Of a stretch of DNA of 64,000 nucleotides, positions 12,261 through 23,783 are shown piece after piece (positions within the stretch are counted from its first letter, which is position 1; each line of letters opens with the position of its first letter). Made by a program: the position numbers and the translations under genes. The notes under the pieces are model-generated. The model was not told the origin of the DNA. It made no database searches and worked only from the letters and a program-made list of their open reading frames with translations. The DNA is taken from assembly GCA_963965975.1 (NCBI GenBank), contig OZ014411.1:23233249-23297248 (forward strand), in the 5' to 3' direction. This stretch comes from Xestospongia bergquistia. Its lineage: Eukaryota; Porifera; Demospongiae; Haplosclerida; Petrosiidae.

Positions 12261-12719
12261 CATGCTTGAGATTGAAACCCTAAGTCACTGAATCACTAAG
12301 TTTTGTGATCACTTAGTAAAGTGGTTGCCAGCATCTTGTAAGAGATTACAGGTATCCTTACAAAGTGGACTAGGAAATGGATGGTAGTCTCCCTTAAATG
12401 TGAAGAGGCTTGATGTGTTTGCATTCTCGGTTCTACTGACTGTAATACCTTACCTCAAATCCTAGTGTGGCTGCCTGGAAGTGAGCGACAATGCCAACAT
12501 TTCCGAATTACATTATCTAAAATCACATAGCAAAGACCTTTATTGACTTCAAAATTACTTAATAAATTACTCTTCTTTCATTGTTGCATAGTGACACTTT
12601 CAATAAAATTCTACATAGTTATTCTCTATTGTGCTTAAGGTTTTTAAATTTCTTAAGTTTATTTTAAGAGGTCTTAGATCTATAAAAATGTTCAGTATTC
12701 AAAAACTTTCGTAAAATAT

Positions 12720-12723
12720 ATAA

Positions 12724-12764
<41 letters not shown>
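12720..12764. repeat. (TA)n microsatellite
   Basis: About 40 bases of alternating TA. Seen directly. Its surroundings (12265-13130) hold no supported gene. Confidence 0.9.
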
Positions 12765-12765
<1 letters not shown>

Positions 12766-13129
12766 CATACAATTATTTGTCAATAGTTATGTTTGGATTA
12801 TTGCCAACATAAACTATGATATAATACTTTCACTTCTTCCCAATCAAAAATACTATCAACTTAAAAGAATAGTACATCTTATTTGCATTCTTTTCTAGTA
12901 ACTGACTGGCACTATTTTGCTACTGCATCTTGAGGTATTGTACTTGACTGCAATTATCTTTTTGTCCCAAATTGTATATATTTGTCTGATCAACATGATT
13001 GTATTGTGCTGTTTTTATACTGTTTGTGCACTTTTGGGTTTCTCTCATGATAACTCGTTAAATTTCTTATGGTCACAAACAAACATTGATTGATTTTATC
13101 AATTAAAAGGATGACTTATACATGTCTGC

Positions 13130-13400
13130 ATTTAGCATGCACTCATTTCTATCATGTCATTATTTAGTAGAGTTTGGATTTGCACCAGCTTCTATTAAGA
13201 TACGTAATTTGATATTACTCTTTACTCCTTTCCAATTCAAAATCTAAAGGGGCACATAAGACCCACCCACCCACCCCCATACCAAATAGGAAGGGCAACT
13301 CGTTCAATTTTTTACATCGTTCTATAATTATTATGTCACTCTCTGTTGTCTGGCACTATTAAAATTGGTTGTGTTTGGGTCAGCTCTAACATCTAGTAGT
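13130..13400 (-). pseudogene. Decayed ankyrin-type exon fragments
   Basis: On the minus strand this stretch twice encodes remnants of the ankyrin hairpin motif. The reverse complement near 13170-13200 gives an EAGAN-like segment, and near 13370-13395 it gives RADPNTTN. Similar relics recur at 16600-16660, 18880-18970, 19555-19600 and 19905-19945. Stops and indels abound. These probably derive from ankyrin-repeat exons dispersed or duplicated and then eroded. A short (CCAC)n tract lies at 13259-13275. Confidence 0.4.
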
Positions 13401-13470
13401 GTTCGAATAGTCTCTCTCAGTTTTTCCTACAGTGCAACATCTATATTTAGTATGCCACTTTACATAACAT

Positions 13471-14177
13471 CAGGGTTCTGCCCAGGATAGATCAGCAGGT
13501 GGTAACACCTGCTCAGGTGCGAAGCACCTGAGGCCTCTAGGGGGCCCCCGGAAAATTTTTAATAATTGGTGCCTGGAGATGCATTCTAGCACATTTTTAG
13601 CTTCAAATTTAAGGGTTTTCTAAAGAGAACTTTTCATAAAATTTAATGTTTTATGACAACTGTATACAAAAAGCATATAAAATTAACACGACAACCTTCG
13701 ATTTTTTTTTGTGGCCCAAAGTTTCGCAACATCTGCTACTGGGAATTCACTAATTGGGGGTCCTTCAATTGCTATTCTAAGGAGAGAGGCCAAGGTCTTC
13801 TCATTCATTCTATTTTGTAGTCTCGTTTTGATGACTTTTAGCTGTGAAAAAGTCCTCTTAGAACATGGTCCAGATTCAAGGTTCTCTATTCTCTCATGCT
13901 CTCTTGGTTTGCAGAACTGGCGAATAGACATTATTGCAGCTGTCAACACTGGACACGTGGTTGACCTTTGTACCTCACCACTGAGCATGCTCAAATGTTC
14001 AATTTATTGCCCATCAAGTTGTACACGCATTGCATGCAAGAAAGACTTGGATCTAGCAAGCCTCAGTCTAGATCTAGCTAGTTGAGCAAACTCTACTGGT
14101 CGGAGCAAGGTTAGTGGTGGTCGGTTTGTAAGATTAGCTGGTCGGATCCGACCACCACCGACCAGTGTGGGCAGAAC
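13471..14177 (-). mobile_element. Internally deleted hAT element with C-terminal transposase fragment
   Basis: The left end reads cagggttctgccca. The reverse complement of the right boundary reads gttctgccca, giving a plausible inverted terminal repeat, although the outermost bases at the right are lost or mutated. Between them, at 13994-13683 on the minus strand, about 100 codons encode the end of a hAT transposase of the ZMYM1/TTF-finger group: FSQLKVIKTRLQNRMNEKTL followed by LLRIAIEGP. This is the dimerisation domain. The catalytic core is missing. Target duplications are approximate only (cataacat and gtaacat). Confidence 0.6.
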
Positions 14178-14394
14178 ATGTAACATTCATATACACTTCA
14201 ACAAAAATTAAAGAAACACGTTATGTGATTTGTCTTATCTATCCAACTGATTCTCTTAAACAGCACCTCATAGTCCCAATGACACAATTCTCTAGTGTTG
14301 GCTGCACACTACATTTATTGTTGGGTAGCTTCTGCCATCTTTGTGCTACTTTAAGAATGCCAGCCCCAGACATGGGGCCAAGTACTTTTGAATG

Positions 14395-14570
14395 TATTTA
14401 AGTATAAGTACTACATAGCTTGGCTAAGTACAAGTACCAAGTACCATACTTTGTTCAGTAAATGGACTTAAGTACATGCACAAGTACATTCAGAAGTACT
14501 TAAGTACAAGTACAAAGTGTTTTAACAAAAGGTACTTAAGTACATTTGAAAGAACTTAAGTACATTTGTT
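14395..14570. repeat. Sub-terminal AAGTAC repeats of a hAT element
   Basis: Dense iterations of aagtacttaagtac and variants, in both orientations, cover this interval. Such arrays are usual near hAT ends, where transposase binds. A hAT transposase remnant begins immediately to the right, which supports this reading. Confidence 0.6.
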
Positions 14571-14639
14571 AAATTGTTAATAAATTATTTAGTACATCTA
14601 ATAAACAAGCTGTTTAAATCAGTCTGTCAAATTACATCT

Positions 14640-15000
14640 ATCTGGAGTAAAGACTTTCCCAGCGATGCTAAAAAGCCTTTCTACCGGAGCAGAAGATGCT
14701 GGAACTCCAAGAACTTCTGTAGCAACTCTAGCAAGCAAGGGATGCTTTCTTTCATTCTCCCTCCAAAAATTGGCCGGATTAGTATCCATCGACACACAAG
14801 GAGCCTGTAATTAGTCTTCTGTCTGAGTCTTTGATCGACTCTGAGGAAGAATAATACTCAATTCATGCTCAGGCATGAAACTGAAGAGGGTTTTTGCTTT
14901 CTTCTGAGGAGGTTCTGAGGCTGATCTAACGTCATCATTTTGCCCAGCCCTATGTTGATTTCTATCCTCACAAAGAATAATATAGTTTGAAAGACAGATC
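14640..15000 (-). pseudogene. hAT transposase C-terminal remnant
   Basis: The minus strand, read downward from 15000, encodes a basic segment (EPPQKKAKTLFSFM), a stop near 14811, then NFWRENERKHPLLARVATEV and the diagnostic hATC signature ASSAPVERLFSIAGKVF. The protein breaks at 14640 into the AAGTAC-rich end. The N-terminal half and the other transposon end were not found. The upstream side runs into a purine-rich strand. Confidence 0.75.
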
Positions 15001-15234
15001 TCAGAGTCACATGTCAAGTGATAACCGAGACTCAACAATACATATGATGTCAGGTACAAAGACAGAACAAACAATAGTAAAATGACCAAATTTAGGAATA
15101 ATACTACAAGCATAAAATAAAATTCAGATGATGAAAATGAATGACTTAATGAGGCATACTTGTTGTACCTGTAGAGATCTGTAGAGGAGTCAAGAAGGTG
15201 GTCAAGAGATTCGCCAGATTGTGCAATATGTCCT

Positions 15235-15395
15235 GATGAGGAGGGGAGGGGGAAAAGAAGAATAGAAAGTGGAGGTGGAGGATTGTTCTGATGAGAGTAA
15301 AGAGTGGGAAGGATGAGAAACAGGAGATGGAGGAACAATTGTAGAGGATAAGGAGATGACGAGGGTTTATTGGGTGGAGGAGGTAGAAAAGGAGG
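15235..15395. repeat. Purine-rich tract, left part
   Basis: The plus strand is almost entirely G and A (runs of GAGGAGG, GGGGAAAAG). The same composition resumes at about 16041 after the Tigger element, which shows that the tract was split by that insertion. The minus-strand open frames here (proline- and serine-rich) follow from the composition and are not genes. Confidence 0.6.
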
Positions 15396-15397
15396 TA

Positions 15398-16038
15398 CAG
15401 TAGACCCTCCCTAATCTGAATAGCTTTGGTTTGATTGCATTTCAAAGGTGTTCGAATTGGTGAAATTGTTTAGATTATTGAAATCATTGATTCTTATGTT
15501 TTAACAATCCGAAAATGATACATTTAAACAAAGTAATCAGTTACAGTACTCTGTTTAAGTGAGCCAAGTCGTTTCTTAGCTGCAAGGTCTCATAGATCAT
15601 GTAACACAGATAGATTGTGAACACTTGCTTCATCTTGGTGTTGAAGCCAGCAAATGCAATTGTCAAACATATGCAGAGCCTCACTGTACGAGATAGTAGA
15701 TGCACTTGAAGAAACTTGATGAGTTATCACTGGGTCATCTTCATCATCAGAAGCAATTAACTCAGTGCTCGGCCAATTCCATACTGCTCACATAAAAGAG
15801 TGTAAGATTTATTGGTCGAGTATCTCTATCTTTTTGTCAATGGTGAGCGTTTTGTGCTGTCGCTTTCGAGTAGAGTCTTGACTGGCTGCCATACTATTGC
15901 ACCACATGGCACATGTTCTCTAATTAAGCATCCGAAAAATCGTATAATTGAATATGAATAATAATTAACCATTCAAGGAACTCATTCAGATTTGCGAGGG
16001 TACAGATTAGTGCAATTCAGACTAGCGAGGTTCTACTG
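15398..16038 (-). mobile_element. Internally deleted pogo/Tigger element
   Basis: This 641-bp element has TA on both sides (15396-15397 and 16039-16040) and inverted ends: cagtagaccctccctaatct at the left, and cagtagaacctcgctagtct as the reverse complement of the right. These are the ends and TA target of the Tc1/mariner pogo (Tigger) group. On the minus strand, starting at 15891, the transposase N-terminus (MAASQDSTRKRQH followed by TIDKKIEIL, a CENP-B-type helix-turn-helix start) joins within about 30 codons to an acidic and C-terminal tail ending LKQSTVTDY near 15540. The whole DDE catalytic core is gone, so the copy is non-autonomous. Confidence 0.88.
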
Positions 16039-16040
16039 TA

Positions 16041-16460
16041 TTGGAAGGGCATGTACTCTTTGATAATGAGTGGGGATAGGAAGAGGCAGATAAAGAGGAG
16101 TGAGGGAAAATTGCAAGAATGATTGATACAGAGGAAAGAAAGGGATGGATTGGATATGAGATGGCTGAGGTGGCTTGAGAGTTGGAAATACAAGGGTAGG
16201 TAACAGAGGTGTTTTAAAAGAAGTGATAATAAAGATTTTGAGGAAGACGAAAAGACATGAGGACAAAAAACTGGTAATAGAATTAAAACAGGCATAAATA
16301 GTAGGATTACTGCTAGTAGAAGAGGATAAAGCAAAACATTTGAAGAATAAACTGAATTAATTAGACAAGATGAGGATGAATGAACTGAAAGTAGAACAGA
16401 ATTTGGAGGGAGGAGATTAATGATGTTCCAGAGACTGAGATGAAACAGATGAAGGACTAT
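16041..16460. repeat. Purine-rich tract, right part
   Basis: This continues the G/A-rich plus strand of 15235-15395 beyond the Tigger insertion. Pyrimidine-rich minus-strand frames give leucine- and serine-rich nonsense of up to 105 codons. Confidence 0.55.
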
Positions 16461-16529
16461 ATATTTTCAAACTATGAGGCTTAAATTGATCTTTAGCAGA
16501 TAGAGATTTGAAGGAATACAGTTACTGAT

Positions 16530-17010
16530 ACAGTTTCTATCTGTTATACAGATATTGCTAGCAAGAATTTGTAACAAGTTTATGTTTTCCTTATGAAGAA
16601 CTCTTTTGCTTTATTTTTAGATTGTATATCAATAGTGTTTGGGTTTGCACTTTTTAAAATTGATACAGTTCATGTAAATTAATACAGAAGCTATTATTAA
16701 TGTTTTAGAATTACATGAACTAAATCTTAGTGATCACTTGACAATGATTTAAGTTCCCTTCATTAGAAGGCAAAAAATCTACCATGTATATCTTTACCAT
16801 AACTTTAAAAAAACTCAAGCCTGTCCCTTGGCTATCATATGCACCCCTTCCAAGTTCAGACTTTTCTCATAGCAGGAGCTGATTATTTCTTAACAATATT
16901 TGATAAAAATGACCAGCAAATACCAATGCATTTTCCATGTGAGTCCAAAAAAATAGTTTTCCAATTGTACTGACGTATGAATATCCTAAAAACCTGTTAC
17001 AGCCTTTGAA
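16530..17010 (-). repeat. Diverged duplicate of 19800-20345, copy A
   Basis: This stretch aligns base by base with 19800-20345. Shared landmarks include cttatgaagaactctttt, ttagaaggcaa and tttccatgtgagt, with many substitutions and indels. On the minus strand it gives a broken version of the frame seen in copy B, plus an ankyrin-like PNTID segment near 16630. It is probably an old gene duplication now decayed. Confidence 0.65.
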
Positions 17011-17639
17011 AAAACAATAGCTGCTTCTAATTTAATTGTGAATAACTATCTCAGGGTATGAAATCTAATCTACTTAGTTTTCAAATTGAAATGGATATGT
17101 ACCAATTTTGACTAAACATTGACATCGAACAGAGAGGAGTAAAAGAGCACCACCCTCACCAATCTTTACATATACTAATATTCCTACTCTTAGAATCAGT
17201 AGCATTTGAAATATAAAGTATTCTACTCTGTTTTGAGTGCTCAACTGACAATCACATAGGCTTGTCCTTGTTATGCTCATAAAATTGAGCATTATGCTTT
17301 TAAGCAATGGTTGAAAAACATGCCTATTATGCTTTTAGTAAAATCAATATGCTTGAAATTTGGCCCCATTCTCACATTATACTGAAAAACAGTACAGATG
17401 AAAAAACGTTTTTAATGTAGAAAACACTTAAAATGAAATGCACTAAAGTGCTTAACCTCGCTGCAGACTTATCCAGAGACTGACGTATCTCACGTGATGC
17501 TCAAGATTATTGATGATTCAGCATTTCTATCTCCAATCAAAAGGAAAAAGCTTTGCCTTTTAGTGCGTCTACTGGGTACTTTGCACTCTAATTGACAAAA
17601 GGTCCAATACTTTCCAACTTCTTAGTAAAAGTTAGTGAT

Positions 17640-18700
17640 TTTCCAATGACAGTTATATATTTTTATTGAATTTTCGAGTCTCACTATATTGCATCATTAA
17701 TAAAGCTTCAATATAATCTTGAAGAGTTGAAGGCTGCATTGCTGATGATCACTAAATGAGTTCTGTAGTAATGAAAAAACCCTTTCAGCAGCAGCTGAAC
17801 TGGGTTGCACCAACAAATGGTTTTTCACAAAGTAGCTAGGTATGGTAGCTGTGATTCATGTCGTTTCCACTGTGCTAATTAGTATACATCATGAGAAATG
17901 TCCTACTGACTCCTTCACAGTAGCAACGTAAGTAGGTAATTCCTCTTTTAGTTTCTCTAACATCTCAGAATCAATCAGGCAAGGGAATGCTGTAAGGTCA
18001 TCTATTAGTGTAGTACTTGCCTTCAATTCACTCATTTTAACAGGAGAAAACATTCAAGCTGCCTTAAACCATTTTACTAGATGACTAAGTTGGCCATTGT
18101 CACCAAACTTGGTCTCAAAGTAATCATGTGCAGGTTGTACACAACATGTAGCATAAGAAAGTAATTGTTGAAAAACTGAAGCATTACCATTAGATATTTG
18201 CGAAGCAATTGCTCGTGTATTAGGGTAGTATGTGGTTTTTATTGCTGCAGACACTTTTGTTATTTCTTCATAGACATATAAAACCAGTGGTTCATCTCCC
18301 TCTAGTGCATATGTGGCTTTTACAAATGCCTCTCCTGCATCCACATTAATGGGTAGCTCAATCTTTAACTGGTTACATTGATGTTGATCATGAAGAATTT
18401 CTTTCAGTTTTGCAATTGTTGCAGGAGCCAAGTCAGTTGCAGATGAGTTTACAAAAGTAATAACATCACCGAAACAAGTGAGAACCTGCTTAGCAACTTC
18501 CCAGTTGCTCCACCATCTAGTTTCAGAATAGGTTGGGTTAGGTAAACCTGTCCTTGTTTACCAAGCTAACGAAGACTTTGGGCTTCTGGAAAAATGAGTG
18601 ATCCACTTATTGACAAATGCTTCCATGATTGGAGTTCTGAACTTGGTGCCAGCACGATCTAGAGTATGTGAAAAGCATCCTACATCTATATAGGGTAATA
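17640..18700 (-). pseudogene. hAT transposase remnant (SSAAAERVFSLL type)
   Basis: The minus strand, read from 18700, gives DVGCFSHTLDRAG, then after a frameshift SETRWWSNWEV near 18530 (a conserved hAT segment). It then gives the long open block 18431-18054, helical and rich in acidic residues. After a further break the C-terminal signature SSAAAERVFSLLQNSF occurs at about 17805-17755. Several stops and frameshifts are present. Neither transposon end was recognised. Relatives of this type are common in sponge and cnidarian genomes, from general knowledge. Confidence 0.75.
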
Positions 18701-18879
18701 ATAACAGGGAGGGGAAAACCAAGCCTACTAATGAATATAATTGAGTTCTTTTATAGTCTCACATCCGGATCACTTCAGGAGGATCACTTTCTGATTGACC
18801 ATTCAGATCTCCTTTAGAACTTCCCCGGAATTCCTTCTTTTTTGATCTGATAGTTAGCTCATTACAAATACATAGTCAT

Positions 18880-18970
18880 TTCTATTCTGTTATTAGTTGT
18901 GTTTGGATCTGCACCAACCTCTATCAAATAGGTAATTTTTAATCTGATATTGGTTTTATACTAAATCCCA
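18880..18970 (-). pseudogene. Ankyrin hairpin relic
   Basis: The reverse complement of about 18895-18935 encodes YLIEVGADPNTTNN, matching the end of one ankyrin repeat and the start of the next. A near-identical DNA segment recurs at 19555-19600. No open exon surrounds either copy. Confidence 0.5.
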
Positions 18971-19799
18971 ATTATAAAAGTTAGCATTCACAGTGCTATG
19001 TCTTTACAACAAGTAACTCTTGTCAGGAAATGAAAAATAAGAAAATATGTGCTACATATATTTTAAATTGGCTGCTGGCACATAAATTGAATACACAATC
19101 ATTTGTATCAATTCAGTCAACAGCTCTTACTTTCATGTGTTGTTGTACAATCAACGTCTTCTTATTTTTTGCGAAGACTGCACCTCAAATTGTATTTGTT
19201 AAGTTGTCCTTAAATATGCTCAGAAAACAGGAGTTGAAATACAGTTTTGTAAGTGCTATTTCTAAGCATTTAATGAAAGGACCAGTTACCACGTGGTCAA
19301 AATCAGTCAAGTCCGGTTTGTACCGTAAAATTTTGTCCCAATTAATGAGCTTAGCATCCCGTTTAAAAAGTGAAATTTGTACAGGAAAAATCCATTTTTT
19401 TGCAATCTACCCATTTAACCAGAAATCCCAATTAACTGGCATCTATTGTACTAGATTTCTATGAAAATGTTTTGTAATGAAAAATATACTGAAACGTAAC
19501 AATGATAATTTTTCATGTTATAAATGTACATGTTCATTTCTATCTTGTCATTGGTTGTGTTTGGATCTGCACCAACTTTTATTAATAATTTTTAATTGTA
19601 GTAATCTGATAGTGCTTTCACTCCCTCCCATTTAGAATTGTTAGCAAACTGAAATGAATCTTTGCTTTGTTTTAACACAAACTTTACCCTCTTCTTTTCA
19701 AATTGAGCACCTCTGTTTTGTCAGCATCAGATGATTTTCGTTACTTTTGCGCAATAATAACAGAAGTTTTTAATAATTTATTTTATTTCTACTTGTGGA

Positions 19800-20380
19800 T
19801 GCACAATGCTGATACAGTTGTTATTATATGTATACAGATATTGCTAGCAACAAGCTGTGACAAGTTTGTGTTTGCCTTATGAAGAACTCTTTGTTCTATT
19901 TTTAGATTGTACATCAGTAGTGTTTGGATTGGCACCTTTTTTTAACAATCTGTTCATGATTGGTTAAGAATTAAAAGAACTTATTAATATTCTAAAATTA
20001 CATGAACTAAATACATGAACTAAATCTTAGTCACTTGACAATGATTTAAGTTTCCTTCATTAGAAGGCAAGAAATCTGCCATGTATGTCTTTACCATAAT
20101 TTTTAAAAAATTTACCTGAAAAATGGTAACAAGTGAAAAAAAATTCAGCCTATCCCTCAGCTATTATATGCATCCTTTTTTTCAAGTTGAAAGTTTTTCT
20201 CAAAGCAGCAGCTGATATTTCCGTGACAATTTTTTTGACAAAAATGGCCAGCAAACATCAATTCTTTTTCCATGTGAGTACGAAAAGAATAAGTTGCCAA
20301 CTGCACTGACATGTGAATATCCTGAGACTCTGTTACTGCCTTGGATACTCTTCTAGGTATCACCTTATCCTATCACATTT
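19800..20380 (-). repeat. Diverged duplicate of 16530-17010, copy B, with exon-like open frame
   Basis: This is the better-preserved copy. A minus-strand open stretch at 20363-20157 includes VQLATYSFRTHMEKELMFAG and a cysteine-rich tail with no domain that I recognise. An ankyrin-like GANPNTTD segment lies near 19905-19945. It is probably a remnant of an ankyrin-containing gene. Function is unknown. Confidence 0.5.
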
Positions 20381-20399
20381 GTGAGGATGTATCTCACAA

Positions 20400-21830
20400 T
20401 ATGAAACCACTTCATCATCTGTGGAAGAAAGCTTAAAAGAAAAGTAGTATTCAAATTTATATATAACATTTAGTTTAATTTTTTTTCGGTCTTGATAGTT
20501 GTACCCAACAGATGAGGTGTAGGGAAACTGCTTGATCAGTAATGATCACATTGGACTAATGAAACACAAATAAAGATGTTTTTAATTCTCTTCTTGTAAC
20601 ATTTATCAATTTTGCATCATAGCCTTGTTGTCAAACCTTGAACTTGTCTTTAAATATGCTCAAACTTGTAAAAAGTCTCCCTTGTTAAGAGCTCCTGGAT
20701 TTTAAGATAAATTACACTTTTTCTTCCATGTTCTTCTTCCTGCAAAATTAACTTTACTTGTTAAAGGGACCAAACACAATTTGATACAAAACCACACTTT
20801 GCATACCAGTCCTTCTTTTCAATATCTTGTATAAATTGGGTCATTGAATGGATAGCTGGATGGATGGATGGATGGATTCTTGAATAGATGGATAGGTCAA
20901 TTGATGAAAAAGAGTTTATTATATTTACTTTTAATTGTTATTTAGCATTAAACATTTTCTTGTCATCTGCCCTTTGCATAGATATCATGTATTAGTCCTT
21001 ACATCTTAAGAATGTTTCATGGGACTTTTTGAAAGAATGGTGCAAAAAGGAGATATACTGTATATCTGATAATGTCAACAACCATTATATATAACGTTTT
21101 AAGAGTATGTAAGGGTTTAATGTACATTAACGTTAACAATTTTATTTCAAAAATTTCAGAAATACCAATTTTCTCAAAAGATTTCTTTAGAGTTTCTTTC
21201 TTGGCAGAAAGTATGGAGATAGCTGCCAGTTAGCATGCAAGGGCTTTATCACTGAAGACCTGAGATCCACACAGTAAAAAGTGATGGGTAGAAATAACCC
21301 AAATTTTTGGGGTCAAAACACCTGCAAATCTGGTAACCCATGTCTTGGGTTAAAATAACCCAATGAAAATAATAGTTATAGCAACTGTTAAATGTATTGG
21401 TGATTATAACCCACACCTATAGTTAAAGTAACATCTGATATAGTAGTTACAGTAACTATTGCTGTTACTTTAACTTTGTACACTGTGGTTACTGTAACAC
21501 TTTAATAGGTTTGATTATAACACCATGTTGTAGTTATCATAACTAACAAAATAGGTCGTTATAACTAATGTTATTAACATAAATCAGATTGTCAAGACAC
21601 CAAAAGAGATATGAAAAAAAAGATAAATGAGCAATAAATGATGTTACTATATAGTATATTTACAAAGTAAGATAACATAAATGAACATGGTTAACAGAGA
21701 CTGTAACTTCCTTGGAAATAGGTGTAGAAGAATGAATCAAACCAGAAGTTATAGAAGATTTCAAAGGGTAATTGGATGTAATGAATACAGAACTGAAACT
21801 CAACACAAGGAATAAGGAGAATGTACAGTT
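20400..21830. other. Non-coding stretch with short tandem repeats
   Basis: No gene is seen. A (GATG)n run lies at about 20857-20880. Between 21290 and 21600 there are many scattered TAACCC, GGGTTA and GTAACT words in both orientations (for example at 21296 and 21352), suggesting a non-autonomous element that I could not delimit. Confidence 0.45.
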
Positions 21831-21835
21831 TTATC

Positions 21836-22965
21836 TTAAACAGCTATTCTTCTACTCTTTCTGTTCCATGTATCTACAATGTCTTCAATGTCACTATTCA
21901 GCAATGTGTCAGGAGATTCAATGGCTATTTTCATAAGATGTGAAAGGCTGGTGTCACTTAAGCGGTTGCGTAGACGAGTTTTTATTAACTTCATCTGAGA
22001 GAAGCTTCTCTCTACAGAGGCAGTAGCAACGGGAATGGACAGACTGATGGTTGCAAGTGTGTTCAAGTTTGGAAACATATTTTTAAGCATTTCATTTGTT
22101 GCTAATTCCTTCAACTGCAACTTCATGTTCTCTTTAGGTTGCTTAGCCATAAACTGACGGAAGGTTTTCCACTCTGTAGTGCTGTCAAGGGAGATCATTG
22201 CTTCTTTTACTGTTTCCTCACCCTGCAATGTCTCTGCAGGTCTGTCTATGCCATGTACCTAGAGCTTCTACAAACTCAACTACAGCTATGTGAGATGTAT
22301 ACATGGCATTCTTTCCTGCATTCTCCAAGAAGTGCTTGAGATCCTCGTCACCACAAATTACTACTAAATCAACCAGTTTGTTGAAGTTCGTAGTGTGTGG
22401 TATGTGTTGTCGTGTGAGAAAGTGTGTGCAGCGAATGAGAGATTTGATTGTTGCTCTGTTCCTCATCCTCTCTTGCCTATTTACTTTCTGAAGCTGTTGC
22501 ATGATTGAGCCCTCTCACAGTGCTCCCTCTGCAGCCAAAGCAACCAGATTAGCCTGGGAATGAAGATCACTCTTTTCACGAGCTTTCATCTTCTCTACAG
22601 CTTTCTTCCAATTGGTAAATGGTTTGGTAACCCATACTCCACCTGTTCGCTGAAGTGACTTCCCAGACATCCTGCAGACCTTGCAGAAGGCACCTTTGCA
22701 GTCCTCATCGTATTCCAGCCATGAAAAATCTTCTTTCCCATTTTGTATTGTATTTCCTGCTGCTTGTTGTGGAATGATGCTTTGCACATTTCTTTGCAGA
22801 TACAGGTGTACTCAGTCTCACTGTACTGGTGCAGTGCTTCTTGGGAGGACTAACTTCTAAATCCAAACTCTCAACCTCAGACTCATCTTCACTACTGCTG
22901 CCTCTCACCCTAGAAGTTGATGTAGATGGGATACTAGCTTCACCAAAGTAAGAACGAATATCCAT
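21836..22965 (-). pseudogene. hAT transposase of the TTF-finger/ZMYM1 type, core deleted
   Basis: The start at 22965 opens an acidic, serine-rich N-terminus (MDIRSYFGEASIPSTSTSR). A TTF-type zinc finger follows at 22787-22515 in another frame (CKGAFCKVCRMSGKS and WVTKPFTNWKKA). 22502-22218 carries the region after the finger. The protein then jumps to the C-terminal dimerisation block at 22228-21836, with ATASVERSFSQMKLIKTRLR. The central catalytic part, normally several hundred residues, is missing. This is a non-autonomous or decayed copy. I could not find its inverted ends. Confidence 0.8.
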
Positions 22966-23238
22966 TACTTTGAAGTTTCTTCAACAAATTATGTTCTGAT
23001 CCCTTATATACAAATATGAAATGATGTAACTCTTTGAGCTATATACTATTTTTTGATCAGTTACTGACTAGGATTGTTAACACAAAGGGTGCTAAGTACT
23101 GATTGACCAATAATCTACGGGTGTTAAATTACTCCTAAGTGCCTTATCAGTACCAGTATAGCATGGTCTATAGGTGTTAAATGTCTTATCAGCAACAGAA
23201 ATATGTTCATCTCATCATGTCATTTGAAAACCACAAAC

Positions 23239-23541
23239 TAGTGTGGGCGATTACGTAATATTGCGGAACGATTATTGATGACTGTTTATATTGTGATTAT
23301 CAATTATTGTTTTCACAAAAATTACACAAAAAATGAGTTTTATACTATATACATGTTCTTAGCTAGAAAAAGTAGTTGGCTGACATTTTGGGGCCTTTCC
23401 AACCTCAGTAGCTAAGAGAGCAAAGTGCAACCATGCGCTACTCTTGGTATTCTTCTTGGTCACCACACACAAACCAAAAACCCGGACCACCATTTTCATC
23501 TTATTTACACGTGCACGAGGATAATTTACGCATGCGCATAG
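23239..23541 (-). mobile_element. Non-autonomous derivative of the hAT element at 3447-5561
   Basis: 23239-23393 matches the left end of the first hAT element (tagtgtgggcgattacgtaa onward). At about 23394 the sequence jumps to the part equivalent to 5306-5445, keeping only the start of the BED-finger frame on the minus strand. Almost the whole transposase is deleted. The copy is cut off at 23541, where the copia LTR begins, so its other terminal repeat is absent. Confidence 0.85.
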
Positions 23542-23776
23542 TGTTGAGAGTTTTACTGAAGATTCAAATAAGTATAATATTAACAATTCAAAGGATTGAG
23601 CAACGAGAGAGTACACAAATCAAAACTTATATAGCAAAGATAATACACCAGAACCTTCTAGAACATTCAAGAACACACTATAATAACACACAGAGTTAAT
23701 TAATATTTGTGGTTATGATAAGACACATACACAACAATACATTAAGTCAATCTGTAGAAAGTGTCATTTTTCTACA
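23542..23776 (-). repeat. Copia 3' LTR
   Basis: 235 bp bounded by TG and CA in element orientation and preceded by a polypurine tract. No partner LTR is in the window, so LTR divergence cannot be used for dating. Confidence 0.75.
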
Positions 23777-23783
23777 CTCCTTC

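Noticed and set aside
14811..15445. Long minus-strand frames with proline-, serine- and leucine-rich products
   Set aside because: They arise from a purine-rich plus strand. Only the portion below about 15000 matches hAT transposase; the rest has no domain and low complexity.
16017..16334. Overlapping minus-strand frames of 105 and 77 codons
   Set aside because: Two overlapping frames of similar composition over the same purine-rich DNA, with no domain.
19030..19464. 144-codon plus-strand frame
   Set aside because: No recognisable domain and biased lysine/serine/cysteine composition. It lies among decayed repeats that read as coding relics only on the other strand.
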